From Mesocentrotus franciscanus (Eukaryota > Echinodermata > Echinoidea > Camarodonta > Strongylocentrotidae), in NCBI GenBank assembly GCA_037976565.1, contig CP137666.1, positions 4,134,060 to 4,198,059 on the forward strand: a stretch of DNA of 64,000 bases, in the 5' to 3' direction. Within the stretch, counting starts at the first letter, position 1. Each line of letters begins with the position of its first letter. Below, in pieces: positions 1-11,090 of the stretch. Position numbers and translations under genes: made by a program. The notes below the pieces were generated by a model, which saw only the letters and a list, made by a program, of their open reading frames with translations, had not been told where the DNA came from and ran no database searches.

Positions 1-533
1 CACCTGATACATGTAGGAGGCCTATTTGTAGAGATTGAGACCAATACGTTATCTGGAGTACAAAACAAAACAAAAAGAGCACAACTATACACCATGAAGC
101 CATACAGCTCATGCAAGTCATGGAGATAGGGTATCTCCAAAGTAGGGCTACCAGCTACTTGATATACATGTACATTAATTAGTACATTATTCAATCACTG
201 AAATGAAATCTAAAGTTTATGCTGGTCATAACCATGATTATAATTATATTTTGTGCATTTTGTGCATTTTCGTATGAAAATATGTCTGAATACCGGTATG
301 CATTCTTGGTTTGTTGTAGGCTTAGTTTGTTGGCTTAGATATTAGTACATGCTCCTGTGTGAACACACTGCTCAAATAAGTTATTAAATTTTGCGCCTTG
401 CTGAGAGGAATGCCACAGGGGCAAGAAATGAAAATCTAATAACACGAATGATAGCATCTTGGTCAAAACTCAAAACCATTATTGTCCAGTTAATCTATTC
501 TTGCTAAATATATTACTCATTGCGGATGTAGTA

Positions 534-690
534 TCGAAAATAATATCGCTAGTGATATTCGTTTGTCTCGCAATGTGGTCAATAAGGAATCTAAAAGATC
601 TCGACGTTTCGTGCGCCGCTGCAACACTTCGTCAGGTGATAAAAACTAATGTAAGCAAGGGTGCTTTATACTCTACGGAGGACGGCGCGA
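534..690 (-). repeat. Left inverted pLTR arm of the Penelope-like element, with hammerhead-like core
   Basis: This arm is the inverse of the right arm ending at 1430. Read on the minus strand it contains CTGACGA (629-635), then a short potential stem (GTGT with GCAC), then GAAACGTC ending near 603. These are the conserved blocks of a hammerhead ribozyme. The same strand and order occur in the right arm on + at 1329-1361. Short open frames across this arm are not genes; the same peptide appears wherever the repeat is inserted. Confidence 0.65.
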
Positions 691-1012
691 CGGTCTATAA
701 TTCGATCGATAATCAGAAACAATAATGCACAAGGCCTATTGGCCGACGCACACGGTGCTCGACCAATCAGTAGGCCGCTGGTTCGGCTGATTATGCAAAT
801 GGCCTAATGGTCGACGCACACGGTGCTCTACCAATCAGTAGGCCGCTGAAGAAGCTATCAATATCCGTCTCAATCCCAATAATTTCAACAGAGACAACGG
901 GATCGACATCCCCGAATTTTGGATGCGTACGATACGCCGCCATGACACTCCCCGTCCAGCCAGCCAGCACCGGTCGATTCCATTCAGCAGAGGGGCCGAG
1001 CCAGCGCCCGTT

Positions 1013-1240
1013 GATTGGTTGAGCTCGCTATTGCTTCCGCCCAGCAGGCGAGCGAACCAGCGGCCTGCTGATTGGTCGAGCACCGTGCGTCGACCATTAG
1101 GCCATTTGCATAATTAGCCGAACCAGCGGCCTACTGATTGGTTGAGCACCGTGCGTCGACCATTAGGCCATTTGCATAATCAGCCGAACCAGCGCCTACT
1201 GATTGGTCGAGCACCGTGCGCCGCCAATAGGCCTTGTGCA
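1013..1240 (+). repeat. 65-66 bp tandem subrepeats with octamer and CCAAT motifs
   Basis: The right arm holds about three tandem units with period 66 then 65 (GATTGG at 1070, 1136 and 1201); the left arm has about two, inverted, between 740 and 850. Units carry ATTTGCAT (the octamer motif, inverted ATGCAAAT) and GATTGG (an inverted CCAAT box), with GTGCGTCGACC between them. This looks like a repeated promoter module inside a retroelement terminal repeat. Promoter activity is inference. Confidence 0.6.
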
Positions 1241-1328
1241 TTATTGTTTCCGATTATCGATCGAATTATAGACCGTCGCGCCGTCCTCCCGAGTATAAAG
1301 CACCCTTGCTTACATTAGTTTTTATCGC

Positions 1329-1361
1329 CTGACGAAGTGTTGCAGCGGCGCACGAAACGTC
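1329..1361 (+). ncRNA. Hammerhead-ribozyme-like motif in the right pLTR arm
   Basis: CTGACGA (1329-1335) matches the CUGANGA core, a GTGT/GCAC hairpin follows, then GAAA (1354-1357) and CGTC (1358-1361) ending at the expected cleavage triplet GUC. Hammerhead motifs are known in terminal repeats of Penelope-like elements. Two oddities limit confidence. There is one extra A between the core and stem II. Stem III has no loop: ACGU is self-complementary, which would require pairing between two RNA copies. Upstream bases pair only partly with GAGAT after the cleavage site. Confidence 0.45.
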
Positions 1362-1443
1362 GAGATCTTTTAGATTCCTTATTGACCACATTGCGAGACA
1401 AACGAATATCACTAGCGATATTATTTTCGATAATCTATTCTTG

Positions 1444-2908
1444 TTTGAAATTGATATCTGATTATGAAATAACATGTACACATACCTCATATTCTGAACA
1501 ATTTTACCTCTGCAAATCAACCCTAACTTAATAATTCCATTCTGAAACTGTAATTAATAAATTGCATGATTTACGAACTTTTAACTTGCCAAATCAATTC
1601 TGACTTGTGCAACAAATTCCAAGCCAACTCATAAACAAATAAATTAGTTAATATTAAAATGACTCCAAATCAATTACTGAATAAATGAATTCATTAACAA
1701 ATTGATTTTTACCTCTACAAATCAGTCTTACCTTGTGTAATAATTCCAAATCAATTCATAAAGAAATAAATCAGTTAATAAATAAACTGTTACCTAGATA
1801 CAAATCGGTCCTTACTAGTGCAATAAATCCAATGTAATCCTTGAAGTTCAAGTTCAGTTATATATTCACAGACGTACAATATGACAATCCACAAGAAATG
1901 AACAGAACTTCCTATCAACCCAAATGCTGCAAGCCAATCTACACCATGAATCTATCCATTCTCTTTGAGGTACAGTACATACACTGTACATCAATTTTAA
2001 CGATCGTCCGCTGTGAAATAGTCACTCCTAACTCAGGAAGTAAGCCAAGGGAGAGACTCACAGAGAGAGAAACAAACAAAAGTCGTTAACTTGCAGTACA
2101 CACTCTCTGTTTAAGTATTCACAAAGAAACCACCGTCAATTCTGATACGATAAAAAACTTGTCTCCCTGCAACTGGGTAGGACTAGGAGTTGCATAGGAA
2201 TGAATGAACCTACTTGCACAATCCACATCTATAGCCAGAATAACTCATTTTGTAATTGTCTGCAAATAGTGCCTATATAGCCAGACATCTAGGCAGCCAG
2301 TTAGCTCATCAGCTTCTGGGGGGTTGGTAATGACTGTGTCCTGTTATTGCTCTTAGTTTGTATCTCAACATGTGAACCATGCATCCATTTGAGTCATCAC
2401 ATGACTACAGGCTGGCAGCACAGTTTCCCGCTTCTCTGCAAATACCTCAGTCATCATTTCCTTGTTTACTGCCTGCCTTTCAGTAGGCAACCGCCCGTTT
2501 GAAACGGATAAACGTTTAATTTGAAGCCAAGATTGATATGCATTGCAAATGGACAATGCTAAAGAAGGATGAAAATTACATAGATTGCATATCATAGTCA
2601 TAAATGTTTTGCGTTATATCCATGAAATTGTCTACTTAAAAAAAATTACAAATCTATTTAATTAGGCTGACAATTTACATGAGTTTAAGTTGAAAAGAGA
2701 GTACAAAATAAAACCACTTTCACAGATCCAAGGCAGCACTTCAAAATCAAAGGAAAATTCTACAAATCTTCAAACCACGCTACACCACAATACGATGCTG
2801 GCCGGGGTATAGGGCTATAGGCTTACATGAATTGCACAGCATACATGTACAACATGACATGTAAGCTACAAGCGAGTATATTTGCATGATACAGTTTGGG
2901 ACTTTGGG
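1444..2908. other. Intergenic, no recognisable gene
   Basis: AT-rich sequence with short recurrent phrases such as TACCTCTACAAATCA and AATAAATTAGTTAATA between 1500 and 1820, suggesting a degraded local repeat. A minus-strand open frame at 2601-2365 has no family I recognise; a possible splice acceptor and a GAG|GTATTTGC-type donor lie in it, but nothing supports an exon beyond that. Confidence 0.5.
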
Positions 2909-3677
2909 TTAAAGGGCAAGTCCACTCCAAAATAACTTACTTTCAATAAAAGCAGAAAAATCAGACAAACCAATCAAAAAAAGTTTGAGCAAAATCGGAT
3001 AACTAATTAAGAAAATTTTTGAAAAAGTATGTAAAACTATGGAACAATGAGAATCACAACACAAATTGCCAAGATGGTTATCAGTTTGTGATGTCATGTC
3101 CTCACAACTTATCAATTGCTTTATATAGTTTAATCCCATTAATTTCCTTTTATCCCCAAAACTTGATTTCCCCATGCCTTTGCCCAGGTTATATGATTTG
3201 TATCATATTGCGTGCATGACATTTCCCAAAAACTTTTATGAATTTTGAAGAATTGATACTATTTTCTGAATATTGTATTTCATAATTATTGATTTTTATA
3301 TAAATAGTTTATCAAAATTCAATTTTTCATGATTTAACTGGACAAAAATTACTCTTTATTTGTGCATCCACACAAAAACATATTACTAACAATCTAACTT
3401 GGATGCTGGTGTGAAGAAATAAGATTCTTAGGGTGAAAATAGGAAATTTATATTATCAATATAAAGAAAATAATTAGTGAATAGTGAGGACCATACGTCA
3501 CAGACTCATGAGTGAGTTGCCAATTTGTCTAGTGATTTTCAAAGTTTTTCATGTCATTAAAAAGTCATAACTTTCTTATTAGTTATCCGATTTTGCTCAA
3601 ACTTGTTTTGATTGGTTTGTCTGATTTTTCTGGTTCTAATGAAAGTAAGTTATTTTTGGAGTGGACTTGGGCTTTAA
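2909..3677. mobile_element. TTAA-flanked MITE, copy 1
   Basis: The element begins TTAAAGGGCAAGTCCACTCC and ends GGAGTGGACTTGGGCTTTAA, with long terminal inverted repeats continuing through TAACTTACTTTCAAT and CAGACAAACCAATCAAAA. TTAA lies at both ends (2909-2912, 3674-3677), the target preference of piggyBac and Kolobok transposons. No transposase frame is present, so it is non-autonomous. A second copy in the opposite orientation lies in a cullin-1 intron at 52606-53384. Confidence 0.8.
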
Positions 3678-3937
3678 AGATAAAGGCCAGTTCTGGTCAT
3701 GCGATTGCATTGTGAAAGAAATGTTGTGGAATCGATCAGAAAAGGTTGATCATCTAGCATATAAGTATTGGTGTGTACTGCAAGGTTCTGGAATCATCAA
3801 AATGATAAGGAATTTGGCCCAGTCTTGGTAAAGTTACAAGCACTGTACACAGAAAGATGTATATGGGACTACGTGACCACGTGCGCGATATCTATTTGGT
3901 CCCAATAGATATAATAATTTACCAAATATATCAATTA

Positions 3938-4560
3938 TGCCTGGATTACATTTGCCCCGGGTGCCGTACGATAATTGGTCTACGATTTTTCGTGCGACAT
4001 CGTAGGAGGCTACGGGCTACGATGTTTGTGTTTACATGATCTACGAGCATCGTGCCATTTCTTATATTGGCCCCGGGCAGGCGCGGCAAATCCGTGCATA
4101 GGCTGCTCAGAGATTGTACGGAAATCGTGCAATTTCAGTGCAGTAGCCGTGCAGTCTCCGCAGCCTCCGCACGGAAATCGTACGGAGACCGTTCAGCTTC
4201 CGTGCAGAGGTTGTGCGGAGAAGGCGTGGTGACCGTGCAGCTGCCGTGCTGTTTTTGAGCGTTTTGCCTCCATTTTCACCGAAAAATTGTGTGTTTGCTG
4301 CACGATCAGCGTGAGCCTCCGCGATGCCCGTGCGGGGATTGTGCAGTGCCACCTACGACATGTCTACGGGCTACGGGCTTACGATTTTTCAAGTTTGTAT
4401 AACTTCCCGCGAAACAAAATCGTAAAGGCTGCGGAGCCCGTGAATCCGTACGAAAATCTCACGGCCACCTCCTGCCTCCCCACGGAGGCCGCACGGAAAA
4501 GGGGATACGGGCAGGATACGGGCTCCGTAGACTAATCGCAGGCCAAATGTAATCCAGGCA
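3938..4560. mobile_element. PIF/Harbinger-like MITE with GC-rich core
   Basis: Perfect 17-bp terminal inverted repeats (TGCCTGGATTACATTTG at 3938, its complement ending at 4560) are flanked by the trinucleotide TTA on both sides (3935-3937, 4561-4563), as expected for Harbinger-type insertion at TWA. The core, roughly 3960-4530, is much more GC-rich than its surroundings. It repeats motifs like CCGTGCAG, CGTACGG and CTACGGGCTACG. No transposase is encoded; open frames in the core are by-products of the GC-rich repeats. Confidence 0.75.
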
Positions 4561-4563
4561 TTA

Positions 4564-6234
4564 GTACGCGGTTTCCAGACTTTCCCGGCAAAATTTGTAT
4601 CATCACGTATTAGTCAAAACATATTCTTTCACATGATTGGTAATGAGAGCTTTCATTTCATATTTTTGAGAGAGGGGCGTTTCCAAAACTGGTCTTTACC
4701 TTTAACGGTCATACCATGCCTGACGCATACATTCACTTCATAAGTGAAGTGGTGAGAGCTAATCGATTGTTGACAGAAATGGTTTCTCTCAGTTTTCACT
4801 TGCTCAAAGTTAATGGATAACAAAAGGAATATTCCTCGCCCTCCACTGCTGAAACTATTTGTAGCTCCAGAAGGCCCCCCAAATAGCATTCAAAACCCCA
4901 GAGAAAAAAGAAAAGAACATATTGAGGGTTGTTAACTAATCACTATACAAATTGTTACACTGGTATGCAGGCTCAGTGTGAATTAAACTGTAAATAGTAG
5001 TTGCCTTCTTATGTTGACAAAAGATATGTGCCCACAATTTTAAAGATCAATTTAAAGGTTTCTTCCTGGGCAAAGATCTAAGTGCATTAGATGTCTTAAT
5101 ATTCATTTAACTGCAAAATTTTCGGATTCCATTTAAGCGAGCTTAACTTCATCCAGTAGGGCAATGTCCCAAGAAAGTCTCAATTGGTATACTAAGCGGA
5201 AGAGATGAGACTATCACTGCCAATTACTCATCAGCCTGTTTTCAAATTACTGTTACAGGGGTCAAGCAGGCTGCCAAAACACTTCCACATAGTGAAATGC
5301 AAGAGCTTGTCATTCCAAAATTCATTGCCTAACTGAATTATTCTTGATGGAATTAAAGGTAATCTGAAGCTCTGGTTATCTAGTAATGACAGAAATTCAG
5401 AAAAATTTGAAAAGGTTTGAATTAATTTTGAAATTGCTCAACACTACAACCTACATGTAGTGATATATATCTAATTATTGACCAAACACAATTTGATAAA
5501 AACTGCATAATAGCTAGTCCAGAATCTAGCTAATTTAATTTTAACAACCACCACAAACGCAAAGCCAAAGATGGTGTGATCTTAGAATCACTCCCGGCAA
5601 AAAGAGACTATGCCATTTTCGGCTTGCAGCAAGCAGCAGGTAGGGGAGAGATTGCGATTTAAAATAAAACTGGCCAGATTCTGCACTACATAAAAGCTGG
5701 ATAATGGAGCAAAGAAAGAGATCAAGCAAATGGACCAGATAAATTTGCCTAACACATGGTCTCCCACGATTCACGGTTTCACACTTTTCAGTGACTATGA
5801 TTTTCCTGTAAATGTTTATATATACAGTATATGCACATACAGACATCAAATCTTAATAGAAGCTACTGTTTACTTTTCCAAGCATTTAAACTGCTTACAT
5901 CATCTACCTGTACCTAACTAGCCTGATTACATATATAGGAGACCAGACACTTTCTTAATAAGATAGGGGCCTCCCAGGGAAGTCGCAGATGCTTATCACC
6001 AAGAACTTGTAACCGTTCTTCAAAATGATGTGCATATATACTACATGTACATGTACATCTGTAGGGGCAGTCTGGCGCCTTCAGCATCAAAATATAAATG
6101 TGCACCAAATATCCTTTAAAGGTATGGTGACTTTCTTGAGTATAAGCCGACATCATTTCAGTAGTGCTGTTACTGCTGTGTCATTCTGGGTATTTCCAAA
6201 TCGGTAACTAGCCTTCCATAAAATAAATGCATTC
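4564..6234. other. Intergenic, no recognisable gene
   Basis: No conserved protein, RNA gene or clear repeat was recognised. Several open frames on both strands have no detectable family features and no consistent splice context. Confidence 0.5.
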
Positions 6235-6655
6235 ATGAATTGGCACCAATTTATCTGAAAGAACTAATCCACGAATACAAACCCTCACGTAATCTAGGTA
6301 ATCTTCACAATTAAACCTTGTGTCTACTTCGCTGTCAACTCTTTCTTATGGTCATCGCTCTTTTTGCAAAGCTTCTGCTGAACTTTGGAACAAACTCCCT
6401 TTAAATGTCAAAGACTGTCAAACTGTTAACCAATTCAAAACTTGTCTTAAGACACATTTATTCAAAAATTGCTTTTGATGATTAACTTACTCTGTTCACA
6501 TTGATGTGTATTTCATATGCATTATAATTTGTAGGTATATTTGCACTTTTTTGTTTTGTTTAATATGGAATTGTTTATCAGTCTATTTTGTTTGTTATAA
6601 CGCTTAGAGAATTTGGTGGTAAGAGCTTTATAAGCAACGTTTTTATTATTATTAT
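6235..6655 (+). mobile_element. L2-like non-LTR retrotransposon, 3' end
   Basis: Between about 6237 and 6480 the + strand encodes a broken version of the C-terminus of L2/CR1-type reverse transcriptase ORFs: ELAPIYLKELIHEYKPSRNL, then after a frame change FAKASAELWNKLPLNVKDC and KTCLKTHLFKNCF before a stop. A 3' region follows, ending in an ATT-repeat tail (about 6640-6657), typical of L2-clade LINEs. The copy is 5'-truncated and frameshifted, so inactive. Confidence 0.75.
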
Positions 6656-6659
6656 TATA

Positions 6660-8575
6660 AAAACCAAATGGTTTTCTGTGAGCCTTTCATAGTTCCATGT
6701 CCTGGGATAGATTACTTTACTGTTCTACAAGATGGAGCTTGATGCGCATGTAACAATTCCAAGCAATCTGTATTACACATACTAGTATAAATAGGACTAT
6801 CTGGCACCTTCAAAACCTAAAGGTGCATCACTCATGGTGACTTTCTTGACTGTAATTTCAATAAAAACCAAGTGGTTTCCTGTTAGCCTTCTAATAACAA
6901 TCTTCTTTATAAATAGAAACTCTATCAATATTATCAATGTACTTGGATAGAACATCATTTACTGACATAACCAATTAACCGTTTTTAAAGTCTCTATTTG
7001 TAAGTAAAGCAAAATGCAGATTGAGTGAAACAGTTGGAACTGCATAAATTTGCAATCAATGATGATCATTAACAGTCGAATACAAAGAAAAAAAAGGATA
7101 ACTACAAATTCAAATACTATACTGTACGATTAAAAACGAACATCCCAGTTATATGTTTAAGTGTTTTACTTACATGAGGCACAGAAAATTAATTAAGATG
7201 CCATACACTTGTACATATCCTGTAGTCTATGTCACATGATGTCTATCAATTTTCAAAGCATATTTGTCAAGATTAAGTTTTGGAGAAAAATCAAACAGAA
7301 GTAATTTTTTAATTGCACGATATCTATCTATTCATTTTACCTTACATTTCATCCAACATTTTTCACGTTGATTAATACAGTGTACATAATTATCTACAAT
7401 AAACTCATACCCATTCAGTTTGACCCCAATTTCTGACCTCTTTCTTGCATTGCTCTACAAAGTGAAAGTGGTCCAACATAAAATCAATGAATCACAATAG
7501 ACATCTTTCATTTCACTCATTTGTAAGCATCTAGAAATTAAATGTAACTTTCATTTATCTGTCTCATCATCTCATGTACATGTACATCCTTTACAACAGT
7601 CCTGTATGAAATATCAGGCAGTTCATACATAAACCTCCTTTTTAAATAAATTTCAAATTATTCTCTCGCCACCAAATATCATTCATGAGCTGACCTACAC
7701 ATGTACACTGTACGTGTACATTTGTTGGAAAGGGCTTTATAGCCCAGGCATGCAGCAATGCACACTTGCCAAGACCATGTCAACAAATTATCTCAAACCC
7801 TTCTTTCTGTGTACAATAAATAGAAAATTGATACTGCAGATCTTTGCATTTTTCCAGTACATCCGAGATAATACATCTATAAGATCTTTTTAAATTTCCA
7901 CTATATTAGCTTGGGGGATATTTTTCACCTACTGTAAACATCTCAAGTAATATACAAATGCAAGTTTTGTTTGATTCATGTTTTTATGAAATCCAGATCA
8001 TACAGCAAATGGCGTACCCATATCTAACTGGCTTCTACACAGTCGTCAGGCGGGTAGATTTATCTAAAGTTAACTTAATCTAAAACTAACTTAAGATCAC
8101 TGTTAGTGGATCATGGAAAGAAGGAGTTCTAACTCGAGTATGTCCCATTTATTTGTATAATGGATAGTCCTCGATAAATCAAAGTTTTTTTCAATATCTT
8201 TAGTTTAGGAGGATATATACTCGATACAGTTGAACAAAAATGATCCCTCGCAGAGACATTTGAGACAAAAACTATGCATCAAAATGGAGGACAAACATGT
8301 CCGTTCTCTGACTTGATGTGTTTCTGACGTTTGCCGTGACCTACTTTTCCCCACAGGTCCCGGATATTTTATGGTGTCCATGTAATCTTAGTTTAGAGGA
8401 ACATAAGAAAACTTCTTAAAGTTAATTAAACATGAGAAAACATCTACAATTCTTGCTTTTCTGATTAGTCAAATTACAAATGAAAAAAGTGACATTTTTA
8501 CCGAAACAGTTAGTATTAGTTAGGCTACTGTTGCCGTGTTGTAAATTGTTGCCGTGTTGTAGCTAGCCAAGTTGT
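6660..8575. other. Intergenic, no recognisable gene
   Basis: The phrase AAAACCAAATGGTTTTCTGTGAGCC at 6659 recurs as AAAACCAAGTGGTTTCCTGTTAGCC near 6865, both near CTTTCTTGA/TATCTGGCACCTTCA-type text also seen near 6070-6140. This points to a small dispersed repeat at 6050-6900. TACATGTA-type palindromes recur (for example 7575, 7700). No gene was recognised. Confidence 0.45.
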
Positions 8576-8579
8576 ACTT

Positions 8580-8880
8580 AGACCGAAAATTTCTGTCTCT
8601 TTCGTTCGTTAGCCTCTTATTTGGGTAGGGTCGGCTCCTCTCTTAATAGAGACAGAAGCTGGCCATAGGGTCTGCTGTCAGAAGTTGGTGGCACATGCGT
8701 GTCACCAAAAGTGCCACCAAACTTTGGACTAAAAATAAAATGTCATTTTAGCGGATTCACATCCGATCGTGCCACCAACTTCAGACAGCAGACCCTATGG
8801 CTGGCTTCTGTCTCTAAAAAAGGAAGGAGCCGACCCTATATACCCAAATAAGACTAGAGAGGCTAACAAACGAAATATTA
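8580..8880. mobile_element. Fold-back (hairpin) MITE
   Basis: Left arm (8580-8694) and right arm (8769-8880) are nearly complementary over more than 100 bp. The outer part reads TTTCTGTCTCTTTCGTTCGT and TAGGGTCGGCTCCT, the inner part GGGTCTGCTGTCAGAAGTTG and its complement, around a 74-bp spacer. Each arm has a nested smaller palindrome. A single arm recurs at 34595-34690. No coding capacity. Confidence 0.75.
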
Positions 8881-9149
8881 AATTTATTAATATTAGTCAA
8901 TCAGTGCCATGGCCATAGCCAACATATAGCATAGCCATAGGCTAGCCCCCTCAGCTAGCTACATGTACCTCAGCTCACTCACTCACGTTAACTTTTATAT
9001 ATCTGCATCTGAGCTCTGCAAACCCAAGAATGGCAAGTGCCATGGCAATGTCATCGATATCAACAGCAAGCTAGCTACTCACTGGATCATATTTTTCGCC
9101 TTACCATACTATTCTTAAAATTAACATACACAAATCATTTCAAAACATT

Positions 9150-9500
9150 ACCTCCTGCTACCTTGATATTTCCTTGTACCACACTCTAAGAAAAGTCAGT
9201 TTTGAAGGTCCAAAACGGTCAGAAGATCGCCTGCTCAAGTTTACCGATCCCGGAAGTAATGACCAAAATTTGTACACAAGCAGAATATATGAGCTGCACA
9301 TAAAAAAGGCATACATGTACGTCGAACAAGAAATGTACCGTGCGCGTTTGGTGGCGGTGTATCTGTTGAAAAGATATAGAGAATATTGAGAAGAAAAAAA
9401 CGGAGAACTATTATGTGAAAAAATAAAAGAAAGATTTAACAAAAATGAAATGCCGTCGTGGAGTTGGTGGGTGGGGTGCAACATTACCCGTCCCTAATTA
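9150..9500 (-). promoter_or_regulatory. Possible promoter and first exon of a minus-strand transcript
   Basis: On the minus strand CAGGAG|GTAATG near 9150 would be a good splice donor, and the sequence before it includes CCGGAAGT on + (about 9249), an ETS-type site common in TATA-less promoters. No further exon was recognised to the left, and no coding sequence is recognisable. This is a weak suggestion only. Confidence 0.15.
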
Positions 9501-9612
9501 CACCTCCTCCCATTCCCCCACGGCCCCCCTTTTTCATATAGTACATTTACTCTGAAGGTGAAAACAAATATCGGATGGAAAACCCGATGTCCATGATAAA
9601 TGCAATATGTCA

Positions 9613-9641
9613 ACTTTCTTTCTTTCTTTCTTTCTTTCTTA
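9613..9641. repeat. (CTTT)n microsatellite
   Basis: About seven uninterrupted copies of CTTT/TTTC. The flanks to 11090 hold no gene I recognise. Confidence 0.9.
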
Positions 9642-11090
9642 ATACCTTCTTCGTTCTTTGCTCTCTCTTTTTCTATTGCCCTCTTCTAAGATGATTTTTT
9701 GCCATTTTTTTTATGGAGGCCTTATCATTCCGAATATAATTATCCTATATCCGATAAATTGAATGCTCGGGATAGGCCTATACTATACAAAAGAGAAAAG
9801 AGGAACCTCTGAATATATTGGGTGAATGTCATTTTCAACCTTATCTCACTCACATTTTGGGTTATAAAGATGGGGGGGGGGTAATAATAATAATTTTATA
9901 CTTTTACTAGGAATACAAAAAATCGAAAAGAATCAATCTCTTCAATAAGGAGAAGAGGATAGGTTACCAAAAGGATAACGCATGTAGTATGCAAACAATG
10001 TACATAGATGGCGCTATGCAGAAACTATCACACTAACAAGGGTGAAATTCTCTAAGAAAATGTCTAAACTAAAATATACAAATAAAAATGAAGTATAATT
10101 AGAATTCTAGTTAATAATGAGAAATAGTGTCGAAGATGATAGCATATCCCACTTGTTCAGGCAGTGGAATCCCAAAAAGAATTTCAAAGTAAATTCTAAT
10201 TCAAATGAGTAGGCCTACCGAGTCCTTATGGTCGAGGAGCTTGTCCCGAAATAGTCACCCTATTTTACCCATAAGATTTTTGACCCATAAGGCGAAGTTA
10301 CTTAGACCATCTAAGCAACTCATTAACAAAAAGGTTGTCAATCTGACCATAGCTGTCGGGTTTAGCCCCAGAGCCCCCAAATAAATCCCGGAGTCAGGTC
10401 GATTTCACCCCATCCAACCCACATGCAGCTAATTACTTTGTCAATATCATGGATGACTGCATGGACATTACAAAACACACAAAAAATACAAACAATTCCG
10501 TCAGGGGTATCAGACAGCCACTAAAAATTTAGGCAAAGTTTTCCACTTAAGCCCCATTTACCAAATTTTGTCAAAGGACGAGCTACGGCTGTAAATTAGT
10601 AAAATATAAAAACTGACAAAATTTTCCATCGGTTAGGGGTTGTATCAAAATCTCCCCAGAAATGATAATATAGGCCTATATATATTTTGTTAACCCCCCT
10701 TAAACCAAGCTTTGCTTTAGGATGCGGCACAGCTTCAACAGATTTTGATGCTGATGAAGTATGTAGAATATAACGTATTTTGGGGGAAAGACTTCAAAAC
10801 TTATTTCCTAGTACACTGGAGATTTACTTAAAATTCCTAATAATAAAAGGATATTGAAAATAATTTTTAAAAATGAATGTTGATGGCAAAGAAATTTACA
10901 CCTGAACACGAATGTCTAACTCGTCCGTATATGATGATAATTGTAATGGCTGAAAGATTTAATAAAAATGTAAACATTATAGATGGTGTCACATATAGAA
11001 AACATGATTATAGCAGACTAGCCAAGATTTGATTTCTTTTAAAAATACTTTGGACGGCATTCTTGGGGTGATGCATGGGCCCATGCAGAA

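Larger units (their letters stand above)
504..1430 (+). mobile_element. Penelope-like retroelement, truncated, with inverted long repeats
   Basis: The element is flanked by a 13-bp direct repeat (TAATCTATTCTTG at 491-503 and 1431-1443), which I read as the target-site duplication. Two long arms in inverted orientation (about 534-850 and 1010-1430) surround a central piece of about 150 bp. In the frame starting near 845 the centre encodes EAINIRLNPNNFNRDNGIDI followed by PEFWMRTIRRHDT. This resembles the extreme C-terminus of Penelope-like proteins, after the GIY-YIG endonuclease. Only one end carries an extra 30 bp (504-533) outside the arm. A one-sided short extension, inverted terminal repeats and variable-length target duplications are known Penelope traits. 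No reverse transcriptase remains, so the copy cannot move by itself. Family assignment rests on the peptide, arm structure and extension together. Confidence 0.75.

Noticed and set aside
459..725. Open frame on + and its twins near 1520-1266 (-) and 26561-25995 (-)
   Set aside because: All derive from the same Penelope-like arm; the shared peptide reflects the repeat, not a conserved gene.
2365..2601. Minus-strand open frame as a real exon
   Set aside because: Plausible splice sites but no recognisable protein and no neighbouring exons.
4050..4535. Several overlapping arginine-rich open frames on both strands
   Set aside because: They lie in the GC-rich core of a MITE where stop codons are rare; no family similarity.
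9174..9389. 71-codon + strand open frame
   Set aside because: No recognised family, no splice context, and it overlaps an equally long frame on the other strand.
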